A DNA stretch of 7,998 bases from Pseudomonadota bacterium (GTDB lineage Bacteria > Pseudomonadota > Gammaproteobacteria > Burkholderiales > Burkholderiaceae_B): assembly GCA_021793875.1 (NCBI GenBank), contig JAJYRX010000060.1, positions 1 to 7,998 of the forward strand, given 5' to 3'. A program made the position numbers and the translations under genes. Below the pieces are notes generated by a model. The model had not been told where the DNA came from. It searched no databases and saw only the letters and a program-made list of their open reading frames with translations. Position 1 is the first letter of the stretch; each line of letters starts with the position of its first letter. Shown here piece by piece: positions 1 through 6,702 of the stretch.

Positions 1-393
1 CAGCGACTTGCCGGCGTCTTCTTCCAGGTGAGCGCGAGTTAGCTGTAGCGTTTTTTCCTGGTCGCCAACAAAATACGTTAGGCTTCCGCCTATAAGTATG
101 GGAAGCTCAAACTGGCTTATTTGATAGTTTTTTGGTAGGTCGGGGTAGAAGTAGTTTTTGCGATCAAACACCGATACCGGTGCTATTTCGGCCCCAACAG
201 CCAACCCAAACTGTATGGCCCGTTCTACCGCTCCACGGTTCATTACTGGCAATGTGCCCGGTAACGCCATATCGGTAGCACTGGCCTGGCTATTTGGAAT
301 AGCGCCGTAACTGGTGCTGCTGGACGAAAATATTTTAGATTTGGTAGTAAGCTGAACGTGTGTTTCCAGCCCTATAACAATTTCCCATTCCAT
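1..393 (-). CDS. gatB: Aspartyl/glutamyl-tRNA amidotransferase subunit B, N-terminal part (cut by window edge)
   Basis: GatB is the kinase/tRNA-binding subunit of GatCAB, which converts Asp-tRNA(Asn) and/or Glu-tRNA(Gln) to the amidated forms in the cytoplasm. It activates the side-chain carboxylate with ATP and receives ammonia from GatA. Translating the minus strand from ATG at 393 gives 131 open codons to the window edge, out of about 480 usual for the family. It begins MEWEIVIGLETHVQL. E10 and H12 in GLETH, and E125 in HLEEDAGK (122-129), fall where the metal/ATP-site residues of characterised GatB proteins lie. FYPDLPKNYQISQ (82-94) is another family hallmark. The stretch ASATDMALPGTLPVMN lacks the Cys-x-x-Cys seen here in many other GatB proteins, which I recall as normal for Burkholderiales. 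The start overlaps the gatA stop by one base (TAATG), suggesting translational coupling. The C-terminal helical and tail domains lie outside the window. Confidence 0.96.
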   Translation of the reverse strand, partial: MEWEIVIGLETHVQLTTKSKIFSSSSTSYGAIPNSQASATDMALPGTLPVMNRGAVERAIQFGLAVGAEIAPVSVFDRKNYFYPDLPKNYQISQFELPILIGGSLTYFVGDQEKTLQLTRAHLEEDAGKSL

Positions 394-1913
394 TATTGCG
401 TTTCCGGTTTGCGGTTATGCCAATTGGTTACGTTTTGGTAGCAATCTGCAATTGCCAGCAACTGCCCTTCAGCGAAATAATTACCAATAAGCTGTAGGCC
501 AATAGGCAGGTTGCCCGTGCTGGTGAACCCGCATGGTATGGATAATGCGGGAAGGCCGGCAAGGTTTGCACCCACAGTGAATATGTCAGATTGCCAGTCT
601 TGTGTATTACTGGATTCGCCTATTTTACGTGCGGCGTTGGGAGCCACAGGGCCTGCTATTAAATCGCATTTGTCTTCCAGTGCTATACGGAAGTCGTCAC
701 TAATGAGACGACGCATGCTTTGCGCCTTCAGGTAATAGGCGTCGTAGTATCCGTGTGACAAGGCATATGTGCCTAGAAGTATGCGCCGCTTTACCTCGGG
801 CCCAAAACCCTGGCTACGCGATTTACTTATAAGGCTTTGCAGGTCTGTATATTCTGGAGCTCGGTAACCAAAATGAACACCATCGTAGCGTGATAGGTTG
901 GTTGAAGCTTCGGCACAAGACAACACATAGTAAGTGGCCACAAGGTGATTGGTATGTGGCAGGTTAATTTCTACCAGTGTTGCACCTAGTTCTTCAAACT
1001 GTTTAATGGCATTGTTTACTTGTTCTGCTGTGTCGGAGCACAGGTTTGCGTCGAAAAATTCAGACGGTATGCCAACTCGCAAACCCTGCATAGGCTTATC
1101 AGAATTGTTAGCCAGCTGTTGCTGTATGTTTATAAATTGTTTCTGAACACGTCCAGGTTTGTTGGGTTCTGTATCGCAGTTTTGCAGGCTAGTGGAGTCT
1201 AGCTCGTCGAATCCGCTCATGGCATCTAGCATGAGTACGAGATCTTTAGCGCTTCTAGCCATTGGGCCAGCTTGCTCCAGGCTTGATCCAAGAGCGATAA
1301 CGCCATAGCGTGACACGGTTCCATATGTAGGTTTTATACCGCTAACGCCACACATAGATGCTGGCTGCCTTATAGAACCACCAGTGTCTGTAGCGGTTGC
1401 CGACATTACCAGGCTACTTGCCACCGCTGCAGCTGAACCGCCAGAGGAGCCACCAGGTATGTATTCAGGATTCCACGGGTTTTTTACTGAACCAAATGCC
1501 GAGTACTCGCTGCCTGAGCCCATTGCAAATTCATCGCAGTTTAGTTTGCCTAGTGACACGGCACCATTTTGTTGCAATTTTTGTACCACAGTAGCATCAA
1601 ATGGGCTAACGTAATTGGCCAGCATTTTGCTTGCAGCAGTAGTGCGCCAGCCCTTGGTTACTAGTACATCTTTGTGGGCAATTGGTATGCCAGTTAATGG
1701 GCCTGCTTTCCCTTGCTTTATAAGAGCGTCAGCTGCTTCGGCCTGCTGTAGTGTTAGTTTGGGGTTTATGTGCAAGAAGGCATTAAGGTTTTCGTGCTTA
1801 TCAAGGTGTTTTAAAGCGCTGTTAGCTACTTCTTTTGCGCTTACTTGGCCTGATTGAAGCGCCTTAGATAGCGACTCAATGCCATCAAATTCTGCATGTA
1901 TTGGGTTTGTCAT
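393..1913 (-). CDS. gatA: Aspartyl/glutamyl-tRNA amidotransferase subunit A (glutaminase)
   Basis: GatA is the glutaminase subunit of GatCAB. It releases ammonia from glutamine, which is channelled to GatB. The 506-residue protein has the amidase-signature fold. The Ser-cisSer-Lys triad is visible: K81 in PIAHKDV, cis-Ser S156 in GGSSGGS (154-160), and nucleophile S180 in TDTGGSIRQPAS (175-186). The spacing (75 and 99 residues after the Lys) matches my recollection of Staphylococcus aureus GatA. The C-terminal part keeps the family motifs around AGPVAPNAA and LAGLPALSIPCGF. Between DELDSTS (236-242) and GLRVGIPSEFF there is a hydrophilic, Gln/Asn-rich stretch that I judge about 17 residues longer than in a typical bacterial GatA; it explains most of the excess over the usual 480-490 residues. 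The ATG start lies 3 bp after the gatC stop, and the stop overlaps the gatB ATG by one base. An intact, ordinary enzyme. Confidence 0.98.
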   Translation of the reverse strand: MTNPIHAEFDGIESLSKALQSGQVSAKEVANSALKHLDKHENLNAFLHINPKLTLQQAEAADALIKQGKAGPLTGIPIAHKDVLVTKGWRTTAASKMLANYVSPFDATVVQKLQQNGAVSLGKLNCDEFAMGSGSEYSAFGSVKNPWNPEYIPGGSSGGSAAAVASSLVMSATATDTGGSIRQPASMCGVSGIKPTYGTVSRYGVIALGSSLEQAGPMARSAKDLVLMLDAMSGFDELDSTSLQNCDTEPNKPGRVQKQFINIQQQLANNSDKPMQGLRVGIPSEFFDANLCSDTAEQVNNAIKQFEELGATLVEINLPHTNHLVATYYVLSCAEASTNLSRYDGVHFGYRAPEYTDLQSLISKSRSQGFGPEVKRRILLGTYALSHGYYDAYYLKAQSMRRLISDDFRIALEDKCDLIAGPVAPNAARKIGESSNTQDWQSDIFTVGANLAGLPALSIPCGFTSTGNLPIGLQLIGNYFAEGQLLAIADCYQNVTNWHNRKPETQ

Positions 1914-1916
1914 CGA

Positions 1917-2225
1917 CTATTCAATTACGGTAGGTACTAAAAACAAGCCTTCAGAGCTTGCCGGAGCATTGCTCATGAGCTGGTCACGTTGTTCTGCAGT
2001 AGCTGCAGCCTTGGCCTCGTCGGGGCGCAAGCGCAGGCTAACAGTTTGCTTTCCGCATAGCGGGTGCGACATAGGGCTAGCGCCTTCTGTATTAGCTGCC
2101 TTTATTGTGTCAATTAGAGTTAAAATGCCGCTTAGTTCGTCGGTTGTACGCTTAATTTCTGCTGAATTAAGCTCTAAGCTTGCCAGCTGCGTTAACCGGG
2201 TAATGTCTTGTTCTGTGATTGCCAT
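1917..2225 (-). CDS. gatC: Aspartyl/glutamyl-tRNA amidotransferase subunit C
   Basis: GatC is the small subunit that wraps around the GatA-GatB interface and stabilises the amidotransferase; it has no catalytic role. The 102-residue product is of usual length. It opens with the helical segment MAITEQDITRLTQLASLEL and carries the family's LRPDE motif in the second half. It ends with NAPASSEGLFLVPTVIE, the conserved C-terminal signature (NAP...F.VP..IE). First gene of the minus-strand gatC-gatA-gatB operon, with gatA 3 bp downstream. No strong Shine-Dalgarno precedes the ATG, only a weak purine stretch (CCTAAG). It is transcribed divergently from mreB across an 85-bp gap. In bacteria that have both AsnRS-independent Asn-tRNA synthesis and GlnRS, the complex serves mainly Asp-tRNA(Asn); which substrate is used here cannot be told from the window. 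Confidence 0.95.
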   Translation of the reverse strand: MAITEQDITRLTQLASLELNSAEIKRTTDELSGILTLIDTIKAANTEGASPMSHPLCGKQTVSLRLRPDEAKAAATAEQRDQLMSNAPASSEGLFLVPTVIE

Positions 2226-2230
2226 ACTAA

Positions 2231-2264
2231 TAATACTTAGGTTTAGCCTGTAAACAAGTAATTA
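2231..2264. repeat. Imperfect inverted repeat in the gatC/mreB divergent intergenic region
   Basis: The left arm TAATACTTAGGTTTA (2231-2245) and right arm TAAACAAGTAATTA (2251-2264) are inverted copies around a 5-base loop (GCCTG). Thirteen positions per arm can pair as TAAT, ACTT and GTTTA, with a 2-base bulge (AG, 2239-2240) on the left and one unpaired A (2260) on the right. The repeat covers the region just upstream of gatC and touches the TATAAT element facing gatC. The pairing is read directly. A role as operator, or as an mRNA hairpin near the gatC start, is inference; the arms are AT-rich, so chance is possible. Confidence 0.5.
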
Positions 2265-2266
2265 TA
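2261..2266 (-). promoter_or_regulatory. Candidate -10 box for gatCAB
   Basis: Read on the minus strand, positions 2266 to 2261 spell TATAAT, a perfect sigma-70 -10 hexamer. It ends 35 bases before the gatC ATG, which would give a 5' leader of roughly 28 bases. No good -35 hexamer sits 16-18 bases upstream; the nearest candidates are ATTAAA-like. A second weaker possibility is TTGTTT, 16 bases, TATTAT, lying closer to gatC. This is the only gap upstream of the gat operon, so a promoter is expected here, but the exact box is unproven. Confidence 0.4.
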
Positions 2267-2268
2267 AG
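2263..2268 (+). promoter_or_regulatory. Candidate -10 box for the mreB operon
   Basis: TATAAG on the plus strand lies 42 bases before the mreB ATG, with a poor -35 match (GTTTAG, 2241-2246) 16 bases upstream. It overlaps the opposing TATAAT, so the two RNA polymerase sites would compete. Other AT-rich hexamers (TATCAT at 2270-2275, TTAAAT near 2293) are alternatives. The promoter for the five-gene operon is expected in this 85-bp gap, but the sequence does not single out one site. Confidence 0.25.
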
Positions 2269-2310
2269 TTATCATAGACGGTTTAATCTTTTTTAAATAC
2301 AGAGCCGCTC

Positions 2311-3354
2311 ATGTTCGGAGTCCTTCGTAGTTATTTTTCAAGCGATATGGCGATAGACCTTGGTACCGCCAATACGCTAATTTATGTTCGCGGCAAGGGC
2401 ATAGTTCTGGATGAACCATCTGTAGTTGCCATACGCCACGACGGTGCTCATAATGGAAGACGCATTATCCAAGCTGTGGGCCAAGAAGCCAAGCAAATGC
2501 TTGGTAGGGTTCCAGGCAATATAGAAGCAATACGGCCCATGAAAGATGGCGTTATTGCCGATTTCACCGTAACCGAGCAAATGCTCAAACAGTTTATCCG
2601 CATGGTGCATCCCAGAAGCATGTTTGCTCCTAGTCCTCGCATCATAGTTTGTGTTCCCTGTGGTTCCACACAGGTAGAGCGTCGCGCAATACGCGAGTCA
2701 GCACTTGGTGCTGGCGCAAGCCAGGTTTACCTAATTGAAGAACCTATGGCCGCTGCTATTGGCGCCGGCTTAGCTGTATCCGATGCCAGTGGGTCTATGG
2801 TTGTCGATATCGGCGGTGGTACCACCGAAGTGGCTGTTATATCGCTTGGTGGCATGGTTTACAAAGGTTCGGTGCGTGTAGGTGGTGACAAATTTGACGA
2901 AGCCATAATAAATTACATACGCCGTAATTACGGCATGCTAATAGGCGAACCAACCGCTGAACTAATCAAAAAGGAAATAGGTTCCGCGTTTCCTGGTTCA
3001 GAAGTACGTGAAATAGAAGTAAAGGGCCGCAACCTCTCCGAAGGTGTGCCACGTACATTCACTGTTTCCAGTAACGAAATACTAGAATCCCTTACCGATC
3101 CGCTTAACCAGATAGTATCTGCTGTAACCACTGCCCTGGAACAAACTCCCCCCGAGCTTGGTGCCGATATCACCGATAAAGGTATAGCTCTTACTGGTGG
3201 TGGTGCGCTTCTTAGCGATCTAGACCGTCTTCTTCAAGAAGAAACCGGCTTGCCGGTAGTGGTTGCAGAAGATCCCCTCACCTGTGTAGTACGTGGTTGT
3301 GGGGAAGCACTAGAACATCTTGAGCGTCTGGGTTCGGTATTCATTTACGACTAG
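2311..3354 (+). CDS. mreB: Rod shape-determining actin homologue MreB
   Basis: MreB is a bacterial actin that forms antiparallel double filaments on the inner face of the cytoplasmic membrane and guides the elongation machinery. The 347-residue length is standard. The N-terminus MFGVLRSYFSSD resembles the amphipathic membrane-binding helix of Gram-negative MreB. ATP-site motifs are all present: phosphate-1 DLGTANT (16-22), EEPMAAAIGAG (143-153, including the catalytic Glu), phosphate-2 VVDIGGGTTEVAVIS (164-178), GGDKFDEAI (191-199) and adenosine motif TGGGALL (295-301). CVPCGSTQVERRAI (114-127) has the Cys-Pro-Cys form I associate with Betaproteobacteria (E. coli has CVPVGATQ). No strong Shine-Dalgarno is seen; CAGAG, 6 bases before the ATG, is the best purine stretch. 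The preceding 85-bp gap must hold the promoter for this and probably all downstream genes. mreC follows after 6 bp. The MreB-like Mbl is excluded by context and near-identity to MreB motifs. Confidence 0.98.
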   Translation: MFGVLRSYFSSDMAIDLGTANTLIYVRGKGIVLDEPSVVAIRHDGAHNGRRIIQAVGQEAKQMLGRVPGNIEAIRPMKDGVIADFTVTEQMLKQFIRMVHPRSMFAPSPRIIVCVPCGSTQVERRAIRESALGAGASQVYLIEEPMAAAIGAGLAVSDASGSMVVDIGGGTTEVAVISLGGMVYKGSVRVGGDKFDEAIINYIRRNYGMLIGEPTAELIKKEIGSAFPGSEVREIEVKGRNLSEGVPRTFTVSSNEILESLTDPLNQIVSAVTTALEQTPPELGADITDKGIALTGGGALLSDLDRLLQEETGLPVVVAEDPLTCVVRGCGEALEHLERLGSVFIYD

Positions 3355-3360
3355 TAATTA

Positions 3361-4257
3361 ATGCAAGAATCGGGCAACCTGAAGCTGTTTAAACGGGGGC
3401 CAGCTGCAGAACTAAGGCTTTTTGTATTGCTGGTTTTGTCAGTTGCCCTTTTAATAACTGACGCACGCTGGTCTGTATTAGAGCCGGTGCGTCAGGGTGT
3501 GTCTGTTGCTATATACCCGTTCCAACGTGTTATGTTTGCCCCTCGCGATCTCTACGAGCACATAAGCAGCTGGAATAACGCGGCTTCAAGAGTACGCTCC
3601 GAAAAGGAAGCATTACAACGGCAGCGTACCGAACTAGCACAGCTATCAACACATGCTGCTCAGTTACGTGCTGAAAACGAACAGTTGCGCCGCTTGCTAA
3701 ATGTATCCGATACCGTTACCCAGCATGTAATAGCAGTAGAAGTGCTATATGAAACTCCAAATTCATTTAACCAGCACTTAGTTTTTAATAAGGGTTCTAT
3801 AAGTGGTATTCAGGCTGGCATGCCAGTAATAGATGAAGGCGGTGTAGTGGGCCAAATAGTAAGGGTAACGCCATACACTTCTGAAGCCGCCATGCTAACC
3901 GACGAAAAGGTTTCCATACCGGTGCAGGTGTTACGCAACGGTCTGCGTCTAATTGCATTTGGTGGCAATGTATCAGGCAAAATAGAAGAGCATTACCAAT
4001 CTTCTAGTGTAGATGTAGAAGCTGGTGACACTTTAATAACCAGTGGAATAGGTGGGCTGTTTCCAGCAGGCTTACCTGTAGCAAAAGTTGAATCGGTAGA
4101 ACACGATAACGCATCTGGCTTTACCAAGGCTCTGGCTACACCATTATCACACCCAGAACGGTATCGCCACTTCTTGGTGCTAAGGTTAGACGATTCCCAA
4201 CATCAGTTAGGTGATATGGCTGAAACCGAGTCCCTGGATCAAAGTCATGTCCAATAA
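3361..4257 (+). CDS. mreC: Rod shape-determining protein MreC
   Basis: MreC is a bitopic inner-membrane protein whose periplasmic domain binds and activates PBP2-RodA and links them to MreB and MreD. The 298-residue product shows the full architecture: a short cytoplasmic N-terminus (KLFKRGPAAELR), one membrane segment at about 19-35, and a coiled coil at about 74-114 with heptad leucines (EKEALQRQRTELAQL, QLRAENEQLRRLL). The two-lobed beta domain follows from about 120 to 276, including GGVVGQIVRV (160-169) and TSGIGGLFPAGLPVAKV (227-243), the most conserved MreC stretches. The hydrophilic tail of about 20 residues is Gln/Asp/His-rich. The ATG start sits 6 bp after mreB and has no recognisable Shine-Dalgarno, so translation may depend on ribosomes arriving from mreB. 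Its 3' end overlaps mreD by 11 bp with the start chosen here. Confidence 0.97.
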   Translation: MQESGNLKLFKRGPAAELRLFVLLVLSVALLITDARWSVLEPVRQGVSVAIYPFQRVMFAPRDLYEHISSWNNAASRVRSEKEALQRQRTELAQLSTHAAQLRAENEQLRRLLNVSDTVTQHVIAVEVLYETPNSFNQHLVFNKGSISGIQAGMPVIDEGGVVGQIVRVTPYTSEAAMLTDEKVSIPVQVLRNGLRLIAFGGNVSGKIEEHYQSSSVDVEAGDTLITSGIGGLFPAGLPVAKVESVEHDNASGFTKALATPLSHPERYRHFLVLRLDDSQHQLGDMAETESLDQSHVQ

Positions 4258-4828
4258 ACAGGTACACAAAGAATATTCTGGCCTAAACAACCGCGCATCT
4301 TCATTATCATCATTGCAGCCGGTTGACGACTCGCCATTTAAACAGCATTCAAGCACAGCTTTTATATGGGCTAGCGTAATTCTAGTTTGGATGGTTTCCC
4401 TGTTGCCGTGGCGTATGTGGGCTCCGGCGCCCGATATTCTGCTTGTTTGCATATTGTTTTGGTGTTTACACGAAACCCATAGAATAAGCCTGCTTACAGC
4501 CTTTATATTCGGTATTCTTATGGATGTGCACGACACCGGGTTAATGGGCGCACAGGCCTTGTCATATATTCTTGCAGCTTACGGGGTGCTAGCCTTAAGC
4601 AGGCGTATGTTGCGCTTTAGTGTGGTTATACAGGCGTTTCATATTATTCCAATTCTAATTGCCAGCTTTGGGGTGTCAGCAATTTTGCAATCATGGCTGC
4701 TTGGGGAATGGTTGGGCTGGAGCTGGTTATGGTCAGCACTTTTAACTGCTGCACTATGGCCTTTTGCCGACCTTATTTTGTTGTTGCCACAGCGCAGGCG
4801 AGCCGAAGCAGATGCCTCGGGTGGTTAG
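4247..4828 (+). CDS. mreD: Rod shape-determining membrane protein MreD
   Basis: MreD is a polytopic inner-membrane partner of MreC in the elongasome; its biochemical role is less defined. I chose ATG at 4247 (193 residues, MSNKQVHKEYSG...) over an in-frame GTG at 4211. GGA at 4236-4238 lies at suitable spacing upstream, and the GTG would force a 47-bp overlap with mreC instead of 11 bp. Membrane segments are seen at about 37-54, 62-75, 80-92, 102-117, 128-147 and 158-181. Family features include SLLPWRMWAPAPDILL (51-66), TAFIFGILMDVHDTGLMGAQALSY (84-107, conserved GLxMD-type Asp) and the basic C-terminal PQRRRAEA. The hydrophilic N-terminal tail of about 36 residues, rich in Ser, Gln and His, is longer than in E. 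coli MreD (162 residues overall, from memory); longer tails are, I believe, seen in Burkholderiales. mrdA starts 8 bp downstream. Confidence 0.94.
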   Translation: MSNKQVHKEYSGLNNRASSLSSLQPVDDSPFKQHSSTAFIWASVILVWMVSLLPWRMWAPAPDILLVCILFWCLHETHRISLLTAFIFGILMDVHDTGLMGAQALSYILAAYGVLALSRRMLRFSVVIQAFHIIPILIASFGVSAILQSWLLGEWLGWSWLWSALLTAALWPFADLILLLPQRRRAEADASGG

Positions 4829-4836
4829 ATAAATAA

Positions 4837-6702
4837 ATGTTCGAGTTCAAGAGCACATCACATCAACTGCGCCGTCGTCTGGTGTTGCGTATATGGGTGG
4901 CAGGCCTATTAGCCTTGCTTTGCTTTGGCTTGTTGGGAGCCCGTCTGTGGTACTTGCAAGTGGTGCGTTATGAGGGTTTGGCTGCCAGGGCCGATCAAAA
5001 TCGCATTGCTGTTGTACCAATAGCACCGCGGCGTGGTGAAATAACCGACCGTAATGGAGAGGTTCTTGCGCGTAACTATCGCGACTACACGCTTGTAGTT
5101 ACGCCGGCACATATTAAGCAAAATCTAGAAGATCTGTTAGATAACCTTGGTGAGCTAGTTTACATAAGCGAAAGCGAACGCAAACGATTTATGAATAATG
5201 TGCGCAGCAGCGGCCGCTATAAACAGGTTTTATTACGTAAAAACTTGAACGACATAGAAGCCTCATGGTTTGCCGCCCATTCCTGGAAATTTCCGGGGGT
5301 TGAGATAAGGGCAAGATGGGTGCGCGAATACCCACAAGGTGAAACAGCCGCCCATGTTATAGGCTATGTGGGGCGTATATCTGAAGAAGACCTTACTAAC
5401 CTTGAAGAGCAAGGTTTGCTTGGAAACTACAGAGGCACAGACATAATAGGTAAAAAGGGCATAGAAAAAACCTGGGAGCACATGCTACACGGTAAAACTG
5501 GCATAGAAGAGGTAGAAGTTACCGCATCAGGTAGGCCGGTTCGCACGTTAAGTCGAATAGCTCCAGAACCTGGTTCAAACCTTATGTTATCTATTGATCT
5601 GGGTCTGCAGAAAGAGGCAGAAAAACTGTTTGCTGAACGGCGCGGTGCACTTGTAGCAATAGATCCTAAAACAGGTGAGGTACTTGCCTTTGTATCGGCA
5701 CCTTCTTTTGATCCCAACTTGTTTATAGACGGCATAGATGTAGAAAACTGGCGTAAGCTAAATGAATCTCCCGACCACCCATTAATTAACCGCCCCTTAT
5801 ATGGAACATACCCAATAGGCTCAACATACAAGCCGTTTGTAGCTCTGGCTGCTTTAGAAATGGGAAAACGTAGCGCCAGCGAAAAAATTTACGATCCGGG
5901 ATATTTTGAACTAGCTGGGCAACGTTTCCGCAATGCAGGAGGGGCGGCTTACGGTTCAACCGATATGCATAAGGCTTTGGTTGTGTCGTCTGACACCTAT
6001 TTTTACTCGCTTGGACCAGAAATTGGCGTTAACGCACTACACGATTTCAGCAAACAGTTTGGCTTTGGTCAGCTAACCGGCATTGACCTTGATGGTGAGC
6101 GTCGCGGTGTGCTGCCTTCTACAGACTGGAAGAAACAAAACTATAAAGATCCGGAGCAGCAGCGTTGGTATACCGGTGAAACGGTGTCGGTGGCCGTAGG
6201 TCAAGGTTATAACGCGTTTACTTTGCTGCAATTGGCACAGGCTACTGCAGTACTCGCAAATAACGGTGTATATATGACTCCGCATTTGGTGCGCAAGGTG
6301 CAAGACACAAAAAGTGGCGAATTTAAAGACACCATTACCAAGCCATCACATGTAATAGATCTTAAGCCAGAAAACATAGAGATAATAAAAAATGCCTTGG
6401 TAGACGTAACTATTAAAGGCACGGCGCGACGCTCTTTTCAGGGAGTGAAATATAAAGCTGCAGGTAAAACAGGTACAGCCCAGGTTTTCAGCCTGCGCGG
6501 GGCAAAATACGATGCGCAAGTCATAAACGAACGTTTGCGAGATCATGCTTTGTTTATGGCTTATGCTCCGGCCGATGATCCGCAAATTGCACTTGCGCTA
6601 ATTGTTGAGAATGGGGGTTGGGGCGCTACCGTTGCTGCTCCTGTAGCACGCCATGTGTTTGATTATTGGCTTAACCATGAAGCCGTGCAGGAGGCCCCAT
6701 GA
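4837..6702 (+). CDS. mrdA: Penicillin-binding protein 2, elongasome peptidoglycan DD-transpeptidase
   Basis: PBP2 is the class B penicillin-binding protein that cross-links new glycan strands made by RodA during lateral wall growth; it is a beta-lactam target (mecillinam in E. coli). The 621 residues fit the family (about 600-650). A basic cytoplasmic start (HQLRRRLVLR) precedes one membrane segment at about 18-38. The dimerisation/pedestal domain follows, with NRIAVVPIAPRRGEITDRNGEVLA (55-78) and YVGRIS, IGKKGIEKTWE and GRPVR in order. In the transpeptidase domain the catalytic S329-T-Y-K332 box, the S384-S-D386 box and K544-T-G546-T box are all intact. The residue two before the nucleophile is Ile (YPIGSTYK), where I recall Pro in many PBP2s. 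Starts 8 bp after mreD; its stop overlaps the rodA start (ATGA). FtsI (PBP3) is ruled out by the mre/rodA context and the PBP2-type N-terminal domain. Confidence 0.97.
   Translation: MFEFKSTSHQLRRRLVLRIWVAGLLALLCFGLLGARLWYLQVVRYEGLAARADQNRIAVVPIAPRRGEITDRNGEVLARNYRDYTLVVTPAHIKQNLEDLLDNLGELVYISESERKRFMNNVRSSGRYKQVLLRKNLNDIEASWFAAHSWKFPGVEIRARWVREYPQGETAAHVIGYVGRISEEDLTNLEEQGLLGNYRGTDIIGKKGIEKTWEHMLHGKTGIEEVEVTASGRPVRTLSRIAPEPGSNLMLSIDLGLQKEAEKLFAERRGALVAIDPKTGEVLAFVSAPSFDPNLFIDGIDVENWRKLNESPDHPLINRPLYGTYPIGSTYKPFVALAALEMGKRSASEKIYDPGYFELAGQRFRNAGGAAYGSTDMHKALVVSSDTYFYSLGPEIGVNALHDFSKQFGFGQLTGIDLDGERRGVLPSTDWKKQNYKDPEQQRWYTGETVSVAVGQGYNAFTLLQLAQATAVLANNGVYMTPHLVRKVQDTKSGEFKDTITKPSHVIDLKPENIEIIKNALVDVTIKGTARRSFQGVKYKAAGKTGTAQVFSLRGAKYDAQVINERLRDHALFMAYAPADDPQIALALIVENGGWGATVAAPVARHVFDYWLNHEAVQEAP
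6689..6694 (+). promoter_or_regulatory. Strong ribosome binding site for rodA
   Basis: AGGAGG lies inside the last codons of mrdA, 4 bases before the rodA ATG (CCCC spacer). It is the only full Shine-Dalgarno match found upstream of any gene in the window and fixes the rodA start at 6699. The spacer is shorter than the usual 5-9 bases. Confidence 0.75.

Noticed and set aside
1879..2253. 124-codon open frame on the plus strand across gatC
   Set aside because: It is antisense to the well-supported gatC and to the gatA start. Its Ser/Ala/Leu-rich product matches nothing and it has no start signals.
2269..2278. TTATCATAGA as a DnaA box
   Set aside because: It departs from TTATCCACA at key positions and stands alone; no origin-like cluster of boxes is present.
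2289..2294. Run of six T before mreB as a terminator
   Set aside because: No GC-rich hairpin precedes it, and it sits between divergent operons where no upstream plus-strand gene needs to end.
4211..4246. GTG at 4211 as the mreD start
   Set aside because: It would give a 47-bp overlap with mreC, and the added residues do not look like an MreD N-terminus. The ATG at 4247 has a GGA at suitable spacing.
5427..5831. 134-codon open frame on the minus strand inside mrdA
   Set aside because: It lies fully antisense to the conserved PBP2 transpeptidase domain and its translation shows no recognisable motif; a shadow of mrdA.
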